A DNA stretch of 64,000 nucleotides from Chloroflexota bacterium (GCA_020161935.1 JAIUNI010000001.1:620001-684000); one strand, 5' to 3'. Counted from the stretch's first letter, positions 1-8,473 are shown. Numbers and translations are program-made. The notes: generated by a model not told the origin, from the letters alone.

Positions 1-592
1 GTTTGCTCAGTACATTCCCCATGCCGTAGGACTGGCTGACACCGAGGAATAAACCTAAGCTGCCCGCACCCAAGCGGAAATCGGCAATAATCGGTTTCTC
101 GGACTTAGACGTGAAAGCCGCCGCGACATTCAGCGCTACGGTGGTGGTTCCCACGCCGCCCTTCGCACCGATGACACCGATGGTACCGCCGCGCTGGGGT
201 TCGGCCTTTTTAGGCGGCGCACCGCTGCGAGCCAAGACACTCTTCACACGGGAGGCGAGTTCTGCCGGGTGGGTGGGCTTGGTTAGGTAATCGTCTGCGC
301 CCGCTTCAAAACCCGCGACTTTATCATCAACCAGTGTCTTCGCGGTGAACATAATAATGGGGATCGGACGGGTATCGTTGTTCGCCCGCAAACGGCGGCA
401 AACTTCATAGCCATCCATATCCGGCATCATGACATCCAGAATAATCAAGTTCGGGTGATCGTTGGATGCTTTAGCGAGTGCTTGAGTCCCTGAATTGGCC
501 GCAACGACCTCGTAACCGTGGCGTTGCAACATCAGCCCGATCAGTTTTAAGCTATCTAAATCATCATCAACGATGAGAATCTTTTCAGCCAT
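1..592 (-). CDS. Response-regulator receiver fused to MinD/CpaE-type ATPase (3' end missing)
   Basis: Reading from an ATG at 592, the protein begins MAEKILIVDDD and runs off the left edge after about 197 residues. Residues 1-120 form a complete receiver domain: acidic pocket DDD near residue 9-11, phospho-acceptor Asp about residue 53 in DVMMPDMDGY, Thr83 and Lys105 in TKP. A short linker leads into a deviant Walker A motif, GAKGGVGTTT (signature Lys about 144), typical of ParA/MinD/CpaE ATPases. Known family: CpaE/TadZ proteins have a receiver-like domain before a MinD-like ATPase and position pili or other polar machines; in many of them the receiver is degenerate, whereas here the phosphorylation residues look intact. 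Inference: a phosphorylation-controlled spatial regulator. The rest of the ATPase and the downstream operon lie outside the window, so its partner is unknown. Confidence 0.85.
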   Translation of the reverse strand, partial: MAEKILIVDDDLDSLKLIGLMLQRHGYEVVAANSGTQALAKASNDHPNLIILDVMMPDMDGYEVCRRLRANNDTRPIPIIMFTAKTLVDDKVAGFEAGADDYLTKPTHPAELASRVKSVLARSGAPPKKAEPQRGGTIGVIGAKGGVGTTTVALNVAAAFTSKSEKPIIADFRLGAGSLGLFLGVSQSYGMGNVLSK

Positions 593-704
593 GCCAGTTC
601 AATTTCTTTGGGATAAGTAGATTTATAGTATAAAAAGAGTCTAGCATATAAGGATAGGCGGTGCAAGCGAAGCTCTTAATTGTTGAGTCATGACATCGTA
701 CCCA

Positions 705-734
705 TTGACGCTGAATTTTTAGCCGTGATATACT
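705..734 (+). promoter_or_regulatory. Promoter of the valS T-box leader
   Basis: TTGACG at 705-710 is followed after 18 bp by TATACT at 729-734, with a TG one base upstream of the -10 (extended -10). Predicted transcription start is about 741, immediately before the T-box leader. The 112 bases between the divergent receiver gene start and this promoter show nothing else recognisable. Confidence 0.7.
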
Positions 735-740
735 CTCGAC

Positions 741-998
741 AAACAAAAAGACAGGGATGGGGAAAAGTAGGTTCATACCCCTGCGCGAGAGAGTGTGGGT
801 CATTGGCTGGAAGCCCACTCGCATGTGTGAATTGAACGTCACCCCGGAGTCGCCTCACCGAACATTACGAGTAAGTGAGGACGGGTAAGCCCGTTATAGC
901 AATCGAGTGCTCTATGCCCGATGGGTGTGGAGAAACAAGGTGGTACCACGGAAGCAAAGCCTTTCGTCCTTGTAGCCTAAGGACGTTGGGCTTTTTTG
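741..998 (+). promoter_or_regulatory. T-box riboswitch, valine-specific (tRNA-Val sensing)
   Basis: A full T-box leader precedes valS. Seen: an AGTAGG segment near the base of Stem I (767-772), the AGAGAG and GG..CTGGAAGCC elements of the distal Stem I (about 788-814), then GAAC-GTC-ACC at 834-843, where GTC at 838-840 is in the specifier-codon position and is a valine codon. The conserved T-box sequence AAGGTGGTACCACGG lies at 937-951 and is followed by an intrinsic terminator. Known mechanism: uncharged tRNA pairs with the specifier codon and through its NCCA end with the T-box bulge, stabilising the antiterminator so the synthetase is transcribed. Expected partner is tRNA-Val with anticodon GAC. 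Specifier identity and downstream gene agree, which makes this call strong. Confidence 0.93.
956..998 (+). terminator. T-box leader terminator
   Basis: A long hairpin: AAAGCC (956-961) pairs with GGGCTTT (988-994) around an inner stem CGTCCTT (965-971) / AAGGACG (979-985), followed by a run of six T ending at 997. It is mutually exclusive with the antiterminator formed by the T-box sequence at 937-951. Confidence 0.9.
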
Positions 999-1024
999 TT
1001 TTCTAACGACACAGGAGGGCTGTG

Positions 1025-3643
1025 ATGGCAAAGTCGATGCCAAAGAATTTTGATTTTAAAGAAGCGGAAGGCCGCATTTATAAATGGTGGGAAGAAAGTG
1101 GTTGGTTCAAGCCAGAAGTCGCACCCGCCGACGCGGAAGCCTTTACGGTCAGTATGCCGCCGCCGAACGTAACCGGTGCGCTTCATACTGGTCACGCCTT
1201 GTTTACGACTGTTGAAGACCTGATGATCCGCTATGAACGGATGCGCGGCAAGGCGGCGCTCTGGGTTCCCGGCACCGACCATGCGGGTATCGCGACGCAA
1301 TTGCAGGTCGAGAAGATGCTGCGCGACGAAGGCACGAGCCGCCAAGAAATCGGCTATGAGGAATTTTTGGCGCGGACGTGGGCATGGAAAGAAAAGTACG
1401 GTGGGACGATTACCGGACAGCTCCGGCGGATGGGCGCAAGCTGCGATTGGGATCGTGAGCGCTTCACGTTGGATGATGGCCTATCGAGTGCGGTGCAGGA
1501 TGTGTTCATCAGCCTATATGAGCAGGGGTTGATCTACCGTGGGCCGCGCTTGGTGAACTGGAGTCCCGGTTTGCAGACTGCCGTTTCGGACTTAGAAGTC
1601 GAGCGAGAAGAAGAACCCGGCAAGCTGTACTTCTTCAAGTATCCAGTGGAAGGTGGCGAGTTTATTCCGGTGGCAACTACTCGCCCTGAAACCATTCTCG
1701 GTGATACTGCCGTCTGCGTGCATCCTGACGACGACCGCTATAAACACCTGATTGGTAAAACGGCTTATGTGCCGGTGCTGAACCGCCCCATTCCGGTGAT
1801 TGCGGATGAATATGTTGACCGTGAGTTTGGCACGGGTGCGCTGAAGATCACACCCGCGCACGACTTTAATGACTACGAAATCGGCACGCGGCATAAGCTC
1901 GAATTCATCAATGTGATGAACCGCGATGCGACCATGAACGAGAAGGCAGGGCCGTACGCTGGTCTCGACCGCTTTGCCTGCCGCGAGAAAATCTGGGCGG
2001 ATATGACGGCGCTGGGATTAACGGTCAAAGTGGTTGACCACAACCATGTTGTGCCGCGCAGTCAGCGTGGTGGTGAGGTCATCGAACCGCTGATGAGTAT
2101 CCAGTGGTTCTTGAAGATTAAACCGCTGGCGGACAAGGCGATTGCCGCGGTGCGCGATGGAAACATCAAGATCGTGCCTGAGCGTTTCGAAAAGGTGTAC
2201 TTCCACTGGCTGGAAAATATCGAAGATTGGTGTGTCAGCCGTCAACTCTGGTGGGGGCATCGTATTCCGGCATGGATACACAAGGATGGCAGCATTCACG
2301 TCGGTAAGACCGCGCCCAAAGGTGACGGTTGGACGGCGGAAGAAGATGTGTTGGACACGTGGTTCAGCAGCGGTTTGTGGCCGTTTAGCACCTTAGGCTG
2401 GCCTGAAAAGACGGCGGATCTCAAGCGCTACTACCCGACTTCGGTCATGGAAACCGGCTACGACATTCTGTTCTTCTGGGTGGCTCGTATGATTATGCTG
2501 GGCTTGTGGTTCACGGACGAAGCGCCGTTCCATACAGTGTACCTGCACGGCCTCATTCGCGATAAGTTCGGTCGCAAGATCAGCAAGTCGCTGGGCAACA
2601 CCATCGATCCATTGGAACTGATCGACCAATACGGTGCTGACCCGCTGCGCTTTACACTGGCAACCAGCGGTTCACCCGGTAACGACATCAACCTCGACAG
2701 CGAGAAGGTGGAGGCGAACTGGCGCTTCGTCAACAAGATTTGGCAGATGACTAATTTCGTCCTCGGCAATATTGAAGGCGATGTCCCCTCTGGCTTGCCG
2801 GACGCGAAGGAATTCGACTTGCCTTCGCGCTGGATACTGAGCCGGTTGACTCGTTTAACGAGCAGTGCCCAATACCTGTTTGATACGTTCCAGTACGGTG
2901 AAGCAGGTCGGCAGGTGTATGACTTCCTGTGGGGCGAGTTTGCCGATTGGTACATCGAAATCAGCAAGTATCCGCTGTACGAAGGCGATGCGAAGGCGAA
3001 AGAAAACACACGCCGAACGCTGCTGCATATCCTGAACACGACGCTGCGGCTGCTGCATCCCTTCATGCCGTTCGTGACCGAGGAATTGTGGAGCTACCTG
3101 CCGAATACACAGTCCGCGCTGATCCTCGCCAAGTGGCCGGTGGCAGATAACGCTTATCTTGACGACAAGGCCGAAGCTGAGATGAATGTGCTGATGGACT
3201 TGGTGCGCGGCGTGCGTAACGTGCGCGGTGAGTACGCGGTTGACCCCGCCCGCAAAATTACGGCTGTGGTCGCCTCCGGCAGCTACCGTGCCAACCTTGA
3301 GCAGTACAGCTATCTATTCGCGCGGCTCTGCAACGTGTCTGAAACCAAACTGTTGGCACAGGGCGCACCTGCGCCGGATGAATCCGCCTCGGTGGTGGCG
3401 AGCGATGTGACCTTCTACCTGCCACTGGCTGGCTTGGTCGACATTGCCGCTGAATGCGAACGCCTGACCAAAGAGCAGGGCAAGCTGCAAGAGCAAATCG
3501 GGAAATCGAAGAATATGTTGGGAAATGAGCAGTTCGTCAGCCGCGCCCGACCGGATGTGGTTGAACGGGAACGGGCGAAGTTAGTGGAGTTGGAAGCCAG
3601 CGCCGCGCAAATCAGCGAACGTTTAGCCGCGCTGTGTAAATAG
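1025..3643 (+). CDS. valS: Valyl-tRNA synthetase
   Basis: Charges tRNA-Val with valine in the cytoplasm. The class I signatures are clear: HTGH (HIGH motif, about residue 55) within PPNVTGALHTGH, and KISKS (KMSKS motif, about residue 518). The central editing (CP1) domain carries ATTRPETILGDTAV. The C-terminal arm is a charged coiled coil (about 800-872) typical of ValRS. Length 872 residues is normal for the family. Start choice: AGGAGGG at 1013-1019 is 5-6 bases before the ATG at 1025; an in-frame GTG at 1022 is only 2-3 bases away and is less likely. It is transcribed alone under the valine T-box; a hairpin follows at 3664. Identity is certain. Confidence 0.98.
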   Translation: MAKSMPKNFDFKEAEGRIYKWWEESGWFKPEVAPADAEAFTVSMPPPNVTGALHTGHALFTTVEDLMIRYERMRGKAALWVPGTDHAGIATQLQVEKMLRDEGTSRQEIGYEEFLARTWAWKEKYGGTITGQLRRMGASCDWDRERFTLDDGLSSAVQDVFISLYEQGLIYRGPRLVNWSPGLQTAVSDLEVEREEEPGKLYFFKYPVEGGEFIPVATTRPETILGDTAVCVHPDDDRYKHLIGKTAYVPVLNRPIPVIADEYVDREFGTGALKITPAHDFNDYEIGTRHKLEFINVMNRDATMNEKAGPYAGLDRFACREKIWADMTALGLTVKVVDHNHVVPRSQRGGEVIEPLMSIQWFLKIKPLADKAIAAVRDGNIKIVPERFEKVYFHWLENIEDWCVSRQLWWGHRIPAWIHKDGSIHVGKTAPKGDGWTAEEDVLDTWFSSGLWPFSTLGWPEKTADLKRYYPTSVMETGYDILFFWVARMIMLGLWFTDEAPFHTVYLHGLIRDKFGRKISKSLGNTIDPLELIDQYGADPLRFTLATSGSPGNDINLDSEKVEANWRFVNKIWQMTNFVLGNIEGDVPSGLPDAKEFDLPSRWILSRLTRLTSSAQYLFDTFQYGEAGRQVYDFLWGEFADWYIEISKYPLYEGDAKAKENTRRTLLHILNTTLRLLHPFMPFVTEELWSYLPNTQSALILAKWPVADNAYLDDKAEAEMNVLMDLVRGVRNVRGEYAVDPARKITAVVASGSYRANLEQYSYLFARLCNVSETKLLAQGAPAPDESASVVASDVTFYLPLAGLVDIAAECERLTKEQGKLQEQIGKSKNMLGNEQFVSRARPDVVERERAKLVELEASAAQISERLAALCK

Positions 3644-3663
3644 GCAGCATAGGCAATGAGGGT

Positions 3664-3690
3664 AGGGCGGACAATTGTGTTCGCCCTATA
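3664..3690. terminator. Bidirectional terminator between valS and a convergent small gene
   Basis: AGGGCGGACA (3664-3673) pairs with TGTTCGCCCT (3678-3687) over ten pairs (one G-T) with a 4-base loop; the 3' flank is AT-rich. It lies between two convergent genes, so it can end transcripts from both. Confidence 0.6.
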
Positions 3691-3700
3691 ATTTCGCTTA

Positions 3701-3937
3701 CTAGTGGTTGCTGCCTGCTGTTTGCCGCAGCTTCAGGAATATCGCGCGTCCTGCCTCTTGCGCGGCTTTCTTTACCTCGGTATCCGTGTCTTTTTCCACG
3801 AGCGTCCGTAAGGCGTTCAAAGCATCCTCATCCACCATCAACGCCAATTCAGCAATGGATTTCAACCGCACCTCTCTATTTTTGTCTTGTAAACGGGAGA
3901 TGTGGTACGCAATAATCCGTTTATTTGATGTTGTCAT
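3701..3937 (-). CDS. Small HEAT-like repeat protein
   Basis: Unnamed 78-residue protein. It is all-helical in appearance, with the pattern DKNREVRLKSIAELALM then DTDTEVKKAAQEAGRAIF, two helical hairpins spaced like HEAT or PBS-lyase-type repeats. No signal peptide or catalytic motif. HEAT-type repeats usually mediate protein contacts; the partner cannot be guessed here because it is a single-gene unit convergent with valS and divergent from the PhyH operon. It is a plausible real gene because of its amphipathic repeat pattern and position, but it is short. Confidence 0.6.
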   Translation of the reverse strand: MTTSNKRIIAYHISRLQDKNREVRLKSIAELALMVDEDALNALRTLVEKDTDTEVKKAAQEAGRAIFLKLRQTAGSNH

Positions 3938-4091
3938 AGCCCACCCCTGCTGGTCACGGTATGTGGCAAGTGCATGTAATTGTCTAATACCATACTATTA
4001 TAGCGGAGGTTTTGGTTTCGCGACTATCGTTTGCGGCGAATTGGTTCTGTCGTTAAGATTGCATTGAAATTATCTATATGGAGATTTTCTT

Positions 4092-4985
4092 TTGTCAGCA
4101 CGTGTCTTAATCCAACCCGTGACCAGTAATCACTTCACCTTGACCGATTCGCCTGATCGTTTAGGTTGGCTTGTCCCGACTGATCCCGCGCAGCCGCGCG
4201 AACGGCTGCTGGACCAGTATCAAACGCAGGGTTATTTGTGGCTAAAAGGTATTCTTGACCCTCAGCGAGTGCTAGATTTTCGCCGCCGCTACTTCGAGGC
4301 GTTTGCCCATGTCGGGCTACTGGAAGCGGGAACCGATCCGGCGGATGGCATTTACTCAGGCGGTGGGAAGGGCAGCGTCCAAAAGATTCTCGCCGAAATC
4401 GTACAGTGGGCATCGTACGAGGCGTTTTGTCTCGCGCCGGAAATTTGGCAGTTTTATGAGAAGTTACTCGGTGGGCCGGTTTACTTGCACAAACGTAAAC
4501 TGATTCGCGCCACGACCCCCGATGACTCGTGTACCGGCGCACACTACGACCTCACTTACCTGCGTGCCGGAACCGACCGCGTATGTACCAGTTGGATACC
4601 CATTGGTGATATTCCGGTTGAAATGGGCGGCTTGGTCTATTTGGAAGGCTCGGATGCGCTGGGTCGCCAGTTAGAAGCCGAGTTCAGCGCCAAAAATAGC
4701 CACTTACCGCCCGAAGAACGCATCAGCGCCTACAACAAAAACATGAGTGAAACCGGTTGGTTGACCAAGGATTTACCCGCGCTGGCGAATCGCCTGAACA
4801 GCCGCTGGTTATTAGCCGACTATGAAACGGGTGATATGGTTGTTCACAGCCCCTACATGATCCATGCCTCGACGACCAACACGCGAATGCGAATGCGGCT
4901 TTCGACGGACATTCGCTATCAACTCGTTCGTGATGCGATTGATCCGCGCTGGACGACCAATTGGTCGCCCGATGATAAGCTCTAA
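4092..4985 (+). CDS. Phytanoyl-CoA dioxygenase (PhyH) family protein
   Basis: Putative Fe(II)/2-oxoglutarate-dependent oxygenase. The facial triad is visible: His151 and Asp153 in GAHYDLTYL, and a distal His in VHSPYMIHAS (His258 most likely), followed by the arginines RMRMRLS that would bind 2-oxoglutarate. Length 297 residues fits the family. Start is TTG at 4092, supported by GGAG at 4080-4083 with an 8-base gap; no closer ATG exists. It heads a three-gene operon with an ABM-fold monooxygenase and an iron alcohol dehydrogenase, so it probably hydroxylates a small molecule whose product is further oxidised. Family assignment is firm, substrate unknown; PhyH proteins act on fatty acyl-CoA, phosphonates, amino acids and many natural products. 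Confidence 0.88.
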   Translation: MSARVLIQPVTSNHFTLTDSPDRLGWLVPTDPAQPRERLLDQYQTQGYLWLKGILDPQRVLDFRRRYFEAFAHVGLLEAGTDPADGIYSGGGKGSVQKILAEIVQWASYEAFCLAPEIWQFYEKLLGGPVYLHKRKLIRATTPDDSCTGAHYDLTYLRAGTDRVCTSWIPIGDIPVEMGGLVYLEGSDALGRQLEAEFSAKNSHLPPEERISAYNKNMSETGWLTKDLPALANRLNSRWLLADYETGDMVVHSPYMIHASTTNTRMRMRLSTDIRYQLVRDAIDPRWTTNWSPDDKL

Positions 4986-5003
4986 GAATCGGAGGATTTG
5001 CGA

Positions 5004-5312
5004 ATGCTGGTTACACTGGTGCATATTCACGTTAAGCCGGAGATGGTTGACGCTTTTATTGAAGCGACCAAAGACAATGCAAAGAACAGCCGCCTCGAAC
5101 CCGGCATCGCTCGGTTTGACTTCATCCAACAGGCGGACGACCCCACGCGCTTTGTCCTCATTGAAGTTTTCCGTGATGAAGACGCACCGGCAAAGCACCG
5201 CGAAACCGAACACTATCTGCGTTGGAAAGACATAGCCACCGATATGATGGCGGAACCGCGTGTCGGTGTTAAGCACGTCAATATTTCACCGGACGACTCC
5301 GGTTGGGGATAA
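5004..5312 (+). CDS. Antibiotic biosynthesis monooxygenase (ABM/YgiN-like) domain protein
   Basis: A 102-residue single-domain protein of the dimeric alpha/beta barrel (ABM) superfamily. Seen: an N-terminal strand LVTLVHIHVKPEMVDAF, a central EPGIARFDFIQQADDP segment and FVLIEVFRDEDAPAKHRETEH, the classic ABM core with a conserved His. Relatives include quinol monooxygenase YgiN and the autoinducer-2 phosphate isomerase LsrG, so the reaction may be oxygenation or isomerisation. GGAGGA at 4991-4996 points to ATG 5004 rather than the upstream TTG at 4998. It lies 18 bases after the PhyH gene and 6 bases before the alcohol dehydrogenase gene, so it is in the same operon. Confidence 0.85.
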   Translation: MLVTLVHIHVKPEMVDAFIEATKDNAKNSRLEPGIARFDFIQQADDPTRFVLIEVFRDEDAPAKHRETEHYLRWKDIATDMMAEPRVGVKHVNISPDDSGWG

Positions 5313-5318
5313 CTCATC

Positions 5319-6473
5319 ATGCGTTTTGATTTTGCCACCGCAACCAAGATCGTTTTCGGCGCGGGGTCATTGAAAGAACTCGGTGCGCTCGCTGCTCCCC
5401 TCGGTAAACATGCTTTCGTCGTGACTGGACGCAGCGCTGACCGTGCCGCACCCGCGATTGATTTGCTCAGGGCGCAGCAAATCGAGGTGACAGCCTTCGC
5501 CACTGAAGGCGAACCGACCGTTGAAGTCGCGCGTCAGGGTGTAGAGGCCGCTCAGGCCGCACAAGCCGATATGGTGATTGGTTTTGGCGGTGGCGCGGCT
5601 TTAGATGCGGCGAAGGCGATTGCCGTGCTGCTCACCAACGCTGGCGACCCGCTTGATTATTTGGAAGTCATCGGGCGTGGTCAGCCGATCAAGAACGCAT
5701 CTGCCCCCTTTATTGCCATTCCCACCACGGCGGGAACCGGCTCGGAAGTCACCAGTAACGCCGTTCTGGCCTCTCCCGAACATCAGGTCAAAGTCAGCCT
5801 TCGCAATCCGCTCATGCTGGCGCGTGTCGCACTCGTGGACTCGAACCTGACGCATTCCTCGCCGCCGGATGTGACCGCGCAAAGTGGATTAGACGCGCTG
5901 ACGCAGGTCATTGAACCCTTCACGTCGAATAAGGCTAATCCACTGACGGACGCGATCAGTAAGGAAGCGATGAGTCGCGCCGCCACAGCGCTCCAACGGG
6001 CATATGAACACCCCAACGATGCCGCCGCGCGTGAGGATATGGCGCTTGTGAGTTTGTTTGGCGGCCTAGCGTTGGCAAACGCCAAATTGGGGGCGGTGCA
6101 TGGCTTTGCTGGACCCTTTGGTGGCATGTTTGATGCTCCTCACGGTGGGATTTGTGCGCGTTTGCTGCCCTTTGTGATGGATGCCAACGTCCGCGCTCTA
6201 CGCCAGCGCCAGCCCGACTCGGACTATTTAGCCCGTTATACCCATGTCGCTCAGTTGCTGACAGGGGACAGCCGCGCCACAGCCGAAGATGGCGTTAAAT
6301 GGGTGCTGAAGTTGACCCAAGCGCTGCATATCCCCGGCCTAGCGAGCTACGGCATGACGGATGCTCACCTGCCATCGCTGATCGAGAAATCGGCGGTTGC
6401 CAGTTCGATGCAAGGTAACCCCATAAAACTCACGCCGGAAGAATTGCACGCGATTTTGACCGCTGCCGCTTGA
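5319..6473 (+). CDS. Iron-containing (group III) alcohol dehydrogenase
   Basis: A 384-residue NAD(P)-dependent dehydrogenase of the Fe-ADH / maleylacetate reductase superfamily. The N-terminal nucleotide-binding half has IGFGGGAALDAAKAIAV and IPTTAGTGSEVTSNAV. In the metal site, the Asp in SGLDALTQ and two His in GAVHGF and DAPHG are present, but the second ligand position, normally His in a DALTH-type motif, is Gln (DALTQ). Some subfamilies have a natural Gln here and may use Zn, another metal or no metal. Last gene of the PhyH-ABM-ADH operon; it probably oxidises or reduces the product of the oxygenases. Substrate unknown. Confidence 0.92.
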   Translation: MRFDFATATKIVFGAGSLKELGALAAPLGKHAFVVTGRSADRAAPAIDLLRAQQIEVTAFATEGEPTVEVARQGVEAAQAAQADMVIGFGGGAALDAAKAIAVLLTNAGDPLDYLEVIGRGQPIKNASAPFIAIPTTAGTGSEVTSNAVLASPEHQVKVSLRNPLMLARVALVDSNLTHSSPPDVTAQSGLDALTQVIEPFTSNKANPLTDAISKEAMSRAATALQRAYEHPNDAAAREDMALVSLFGGLALANAKLGAVHGFAGPFGGMFDAPHGGICARLLPFVMDANVRALRQRQPDSDYLARYTHVAQLLTGDSRATAEDGVKWVLKLTQALHIPGLASYGMTDAHLPSLIEKSAVASSMQGNPIKLTPEELHAILTAAA

Positions 6474-6491
6474 ACTTGTTATGAGAGATAG

Positions 6492-6520
6492 TTGAAGGTG
6501 TTGGGAAGCGGGCTTATAAT
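6492..6520 (+). promoter_or_regulatory. Promoter of the TatA/B-like gene
   Basis: TTGAAG at 6492-6497, 17-bp spacer, perfect TATAAT at 6515-6520. Predicted start about 6527. The 60-base leader holds a small hairpin, CTTACC/GGTAAG at about 6552-6571, just before the ribosome site AAGG. Confidence 0.75.
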
Positions 6521-6588
6521 CGACTCTGAATTAAAGATGCTTACTTGGCTGCTTACCATGATTACGGTAAGGAGTTGAAAGGTTCAGT

Positions 6589-7059
6589 ATGGAAATCCTC
6601 GGTATTGGCGGGGCGGAACTCGTCGCGATCTTGATTATTATGCTGATCGTCGCTGGCCCCAAGCGCATGATCCAGTGGGCATATGTGCTCGGTCAGTACA
6701 CCGCCAAAGCGCGTGCGATGTGGGCGGAAACCATGAATTACGTCCAAAAGGAATTGAACGAAGCGGGTATGGATGTCGAACTGCCGAAGGAAATTCCCAC
6801 TCGTGGCAGCCTCAATAAGGAAATTTCGAAACAGGTGAATAAAGCGGTTGCCCCCATTAGCAAACCGCTGCAAGAAACGATTGACGCGACCAAGAGCGAC
6901 GTTAAACAGATCAAGAAGGACGCGACTATCACTGATAAGCCTCCCGCAAAAGCGGTTACACCCGCTGTCCCCACACCGACGGCATCAACCGCCACAACCC
7001 CGTCCTCGAATGGCAAATCCGACCTCGGCACATGGTCAACCGGCGGCAAGAAAGACTAG
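6589..7059 (+). CDS. TatA/TatB (Hcf106) family twin-arginine translocase subunit
   Basis: Membrane-anchored 156-residue protein with the TatA/B plan: one N-terminal transmembrane helix (GGAELVAILIIMLIVAGP), a Gly-Pro hinge followed by Lys-Arg, an amphipathic helix rich in Ala/Lys to about residue 60, a charged coiled segment (about 80-125) and a disordered Pro/Ala/Thr/Ser-rich tail. Length and the long cytoplasmic coiled region resemble TatB more than TatA. Known role: receptor or pore component for export of folded proteins with a twin-arginine signal. There is no tatC beside it, so it is an orphan in this window. It has its own strong promoter. The stop is one base from the convergent purB stop. 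Confidence 0.8.
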   Translation: MEILGIGGAELVAILIIMLIVAGPKRMIQWAYVLGQYTAKARAMWAETMNYVQKELNEAGMDVELPKEIPTRGSLNKEISKQVNKAVAPISKPLQETIDATKSDVKQIKKDATITDKPPAKAVTPAVPTPTASTATTPSSNGKSDLGTWSTGGKKD

Positions 7060-7060
7060 C

Positions 7061-8473
7061 TTAAGCCTTTTCAAGCACCAGTTCACGGATACGGGCGGCG
7101 ATTTGTCTTGCCCGCTGCGGCGCATCCCCGATGTGCGCGTCCGCTTGCAGCAGTTCCCCCACACGCTCCGGCAGAACCAACCGTGTGATTGCCTCATCTT
7201 GGCTCAGGCTTGTCGCTAACGGGTTATCCTGCCCGCTGCGGATCGCTTCCCACGCTTTGAGACTGTGTTCGCGGATAACTTCATGCAGTTCTTGGCGGTC
7301 GCCGCCGTTACGTGCCGCTTCCATCAACAGGCGCTCGGTTGCCGCGAACACACCGTAAGTGGCAAGATTGCGTTGGATACCTGCCGCGTCAATCCGCAGC
7401 CCTGCCATTAGTTTATTCGCGCGGATGAGCAGTTCCTCTGCCGTCAAAAAGGCTTCAGGCAAGAAGATGCGACGGTTGCCGGAGTCATCTAACGTGCGTT
7501 CAAGTAAATTGTGGGCTGCGTTGTCCCAAGCCACGCGGGGCAGGGTCGCCAGATAACGGGCGAGGCTGTCCAAATTTTCTGAATTGATCGGGTTACGCTT
7601 GAAGGGCATGGCAGATGAACCGACTTGCGACGCGCCGAACGGTTCTGCCCACTCACCGAACGGCGGCGATTGCAGAATGCGAATATCAAAAGCGAGGCGG
7701 TAGATCGTCATGCCTAACCCCGCCAGCGCGTTCACCACGTCCCAATCTTGGCGGCGCGGGTAGGTTTGCGTCGCGATTGTGAACGCCTCTAACCCCAGCT
7801 TATCCATAATTTGGGCTTCCATCTGCGCGGGTGTCATCCCTGTGCTGGAAAGCAGTTCGCTGTAGGACGCACTTGTGCCGACCGCGCCTTTGAATCCCTT
7901 ACCCCGAATAGTCGCCAGTGCGTGTTGTAGGGCTGCATAGTCCGTTAGCAAATCTTGTGCGTACCCCGCCAGCCGATAACCAACAGTCGTGGGTTCGGCG
8001 GGCTGCAAATGCGTGAATGCCATACACACATGCTCGGCCTCGCGGTCGATCAGAGTCGCAAACTGCGTCAATAGGCGTTGCGTATAGTCAATAATGAGCG
8101 TTATGCTTTCGCGTAGACGCAGCGCTTCGGCGTTGTCCTCGATGTCCATGCTCGTCGCGCCGAGGTGGATGATACCGCCGCCGACCGTTGCTTGTTCGGC
8201 GTATGTGCGGATTTCCGCCATCAAGTCGTGGTGGATTTTGGACTCGATTTCATGGGCGCGGTCAAGGTCAATTTCGGTTTGATGAGCCTTCAAGTCATTC
8301 ACTTGCTCGGTACTGACCAACCCAGCCGATTGTTGGGCTTCTGCCAGCGCCACCCAGATTTGCCGCCACAACCGCCGCTTATGCGATTCTGACCAGATCG
8401 AACGCATCGCATCCGAACCATAACGCCATGTAAACGGGCTGAGAAAACTCTCGTGGGTAAAAGCATTCGTCAT
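7061..8473 (-). CDS. purB: Adenylosuccinate lyase
   Basis: Catalyses two fumarate-releasing steps of purine synthesis: SAICAR to AICAR, and adenylosuccinate to AMP. The fumarase/aspartase superfamily signature GSSAMPFKRNPINSE is intact and contains the mobile catalytic loop Ser. HLGATSMDIEDNA corresponds to the TSxD substrate-binding region, and AFTHLQPAEPTT to the His-containing region. Length 470 residues is usual. It is monocistronic and convergent with the Tat-like gene, with one base between their stop codons and no visible terminator. Arginosuccinate lyase is the main alternative family, but the loop sequence and N-terminal region favour PurB. Confidence 0.96.
   Translation of the reverse strand: MTNAFTHESFLSPFTWRYGSDAMRSIWSESHKRRLWRQIWVALAEAQQSAGLVSTEQVNDLKAHQTEIDLDRAHEIESKIHHDLMAEIRTYAEQATVGGGIIHLGATSMDIEDNAEALRLRESITLIIDYTQRLLTQFATLIDREAEHVCMAFTHLQPAEPTTVGYRLAGYAQDLLTDYAALQHALATIRGKGFKGAVGTSASYSELLSSTGMTPAQMEAQIMDKLGLEAFTIATQTYPRRQDWDVVNALAGLGMTIYRLAFDIRILQSPPFGEWAEPFGASQVGSSAMPFKRNPINSENLDSLARYLATLPRVAWDNAAHNLLERTLDDSGNRRIFLPEAFLTAEELLIRANKLMAGLRIDAAGIQRNLATYGVFAATERLLMEAARNGGDRQELHEVIREHSLKAWEAIRSGQDNPLATSLSQDEAITRLVLPERVGELLQADAHIGDAPQRARQIAARIRELVLEKA

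Noticed and set aside
2458..3066. A 202-codon open frame opposite valS
   Set aside because: Antisense to the conserved KMSKS region of valS; no support.
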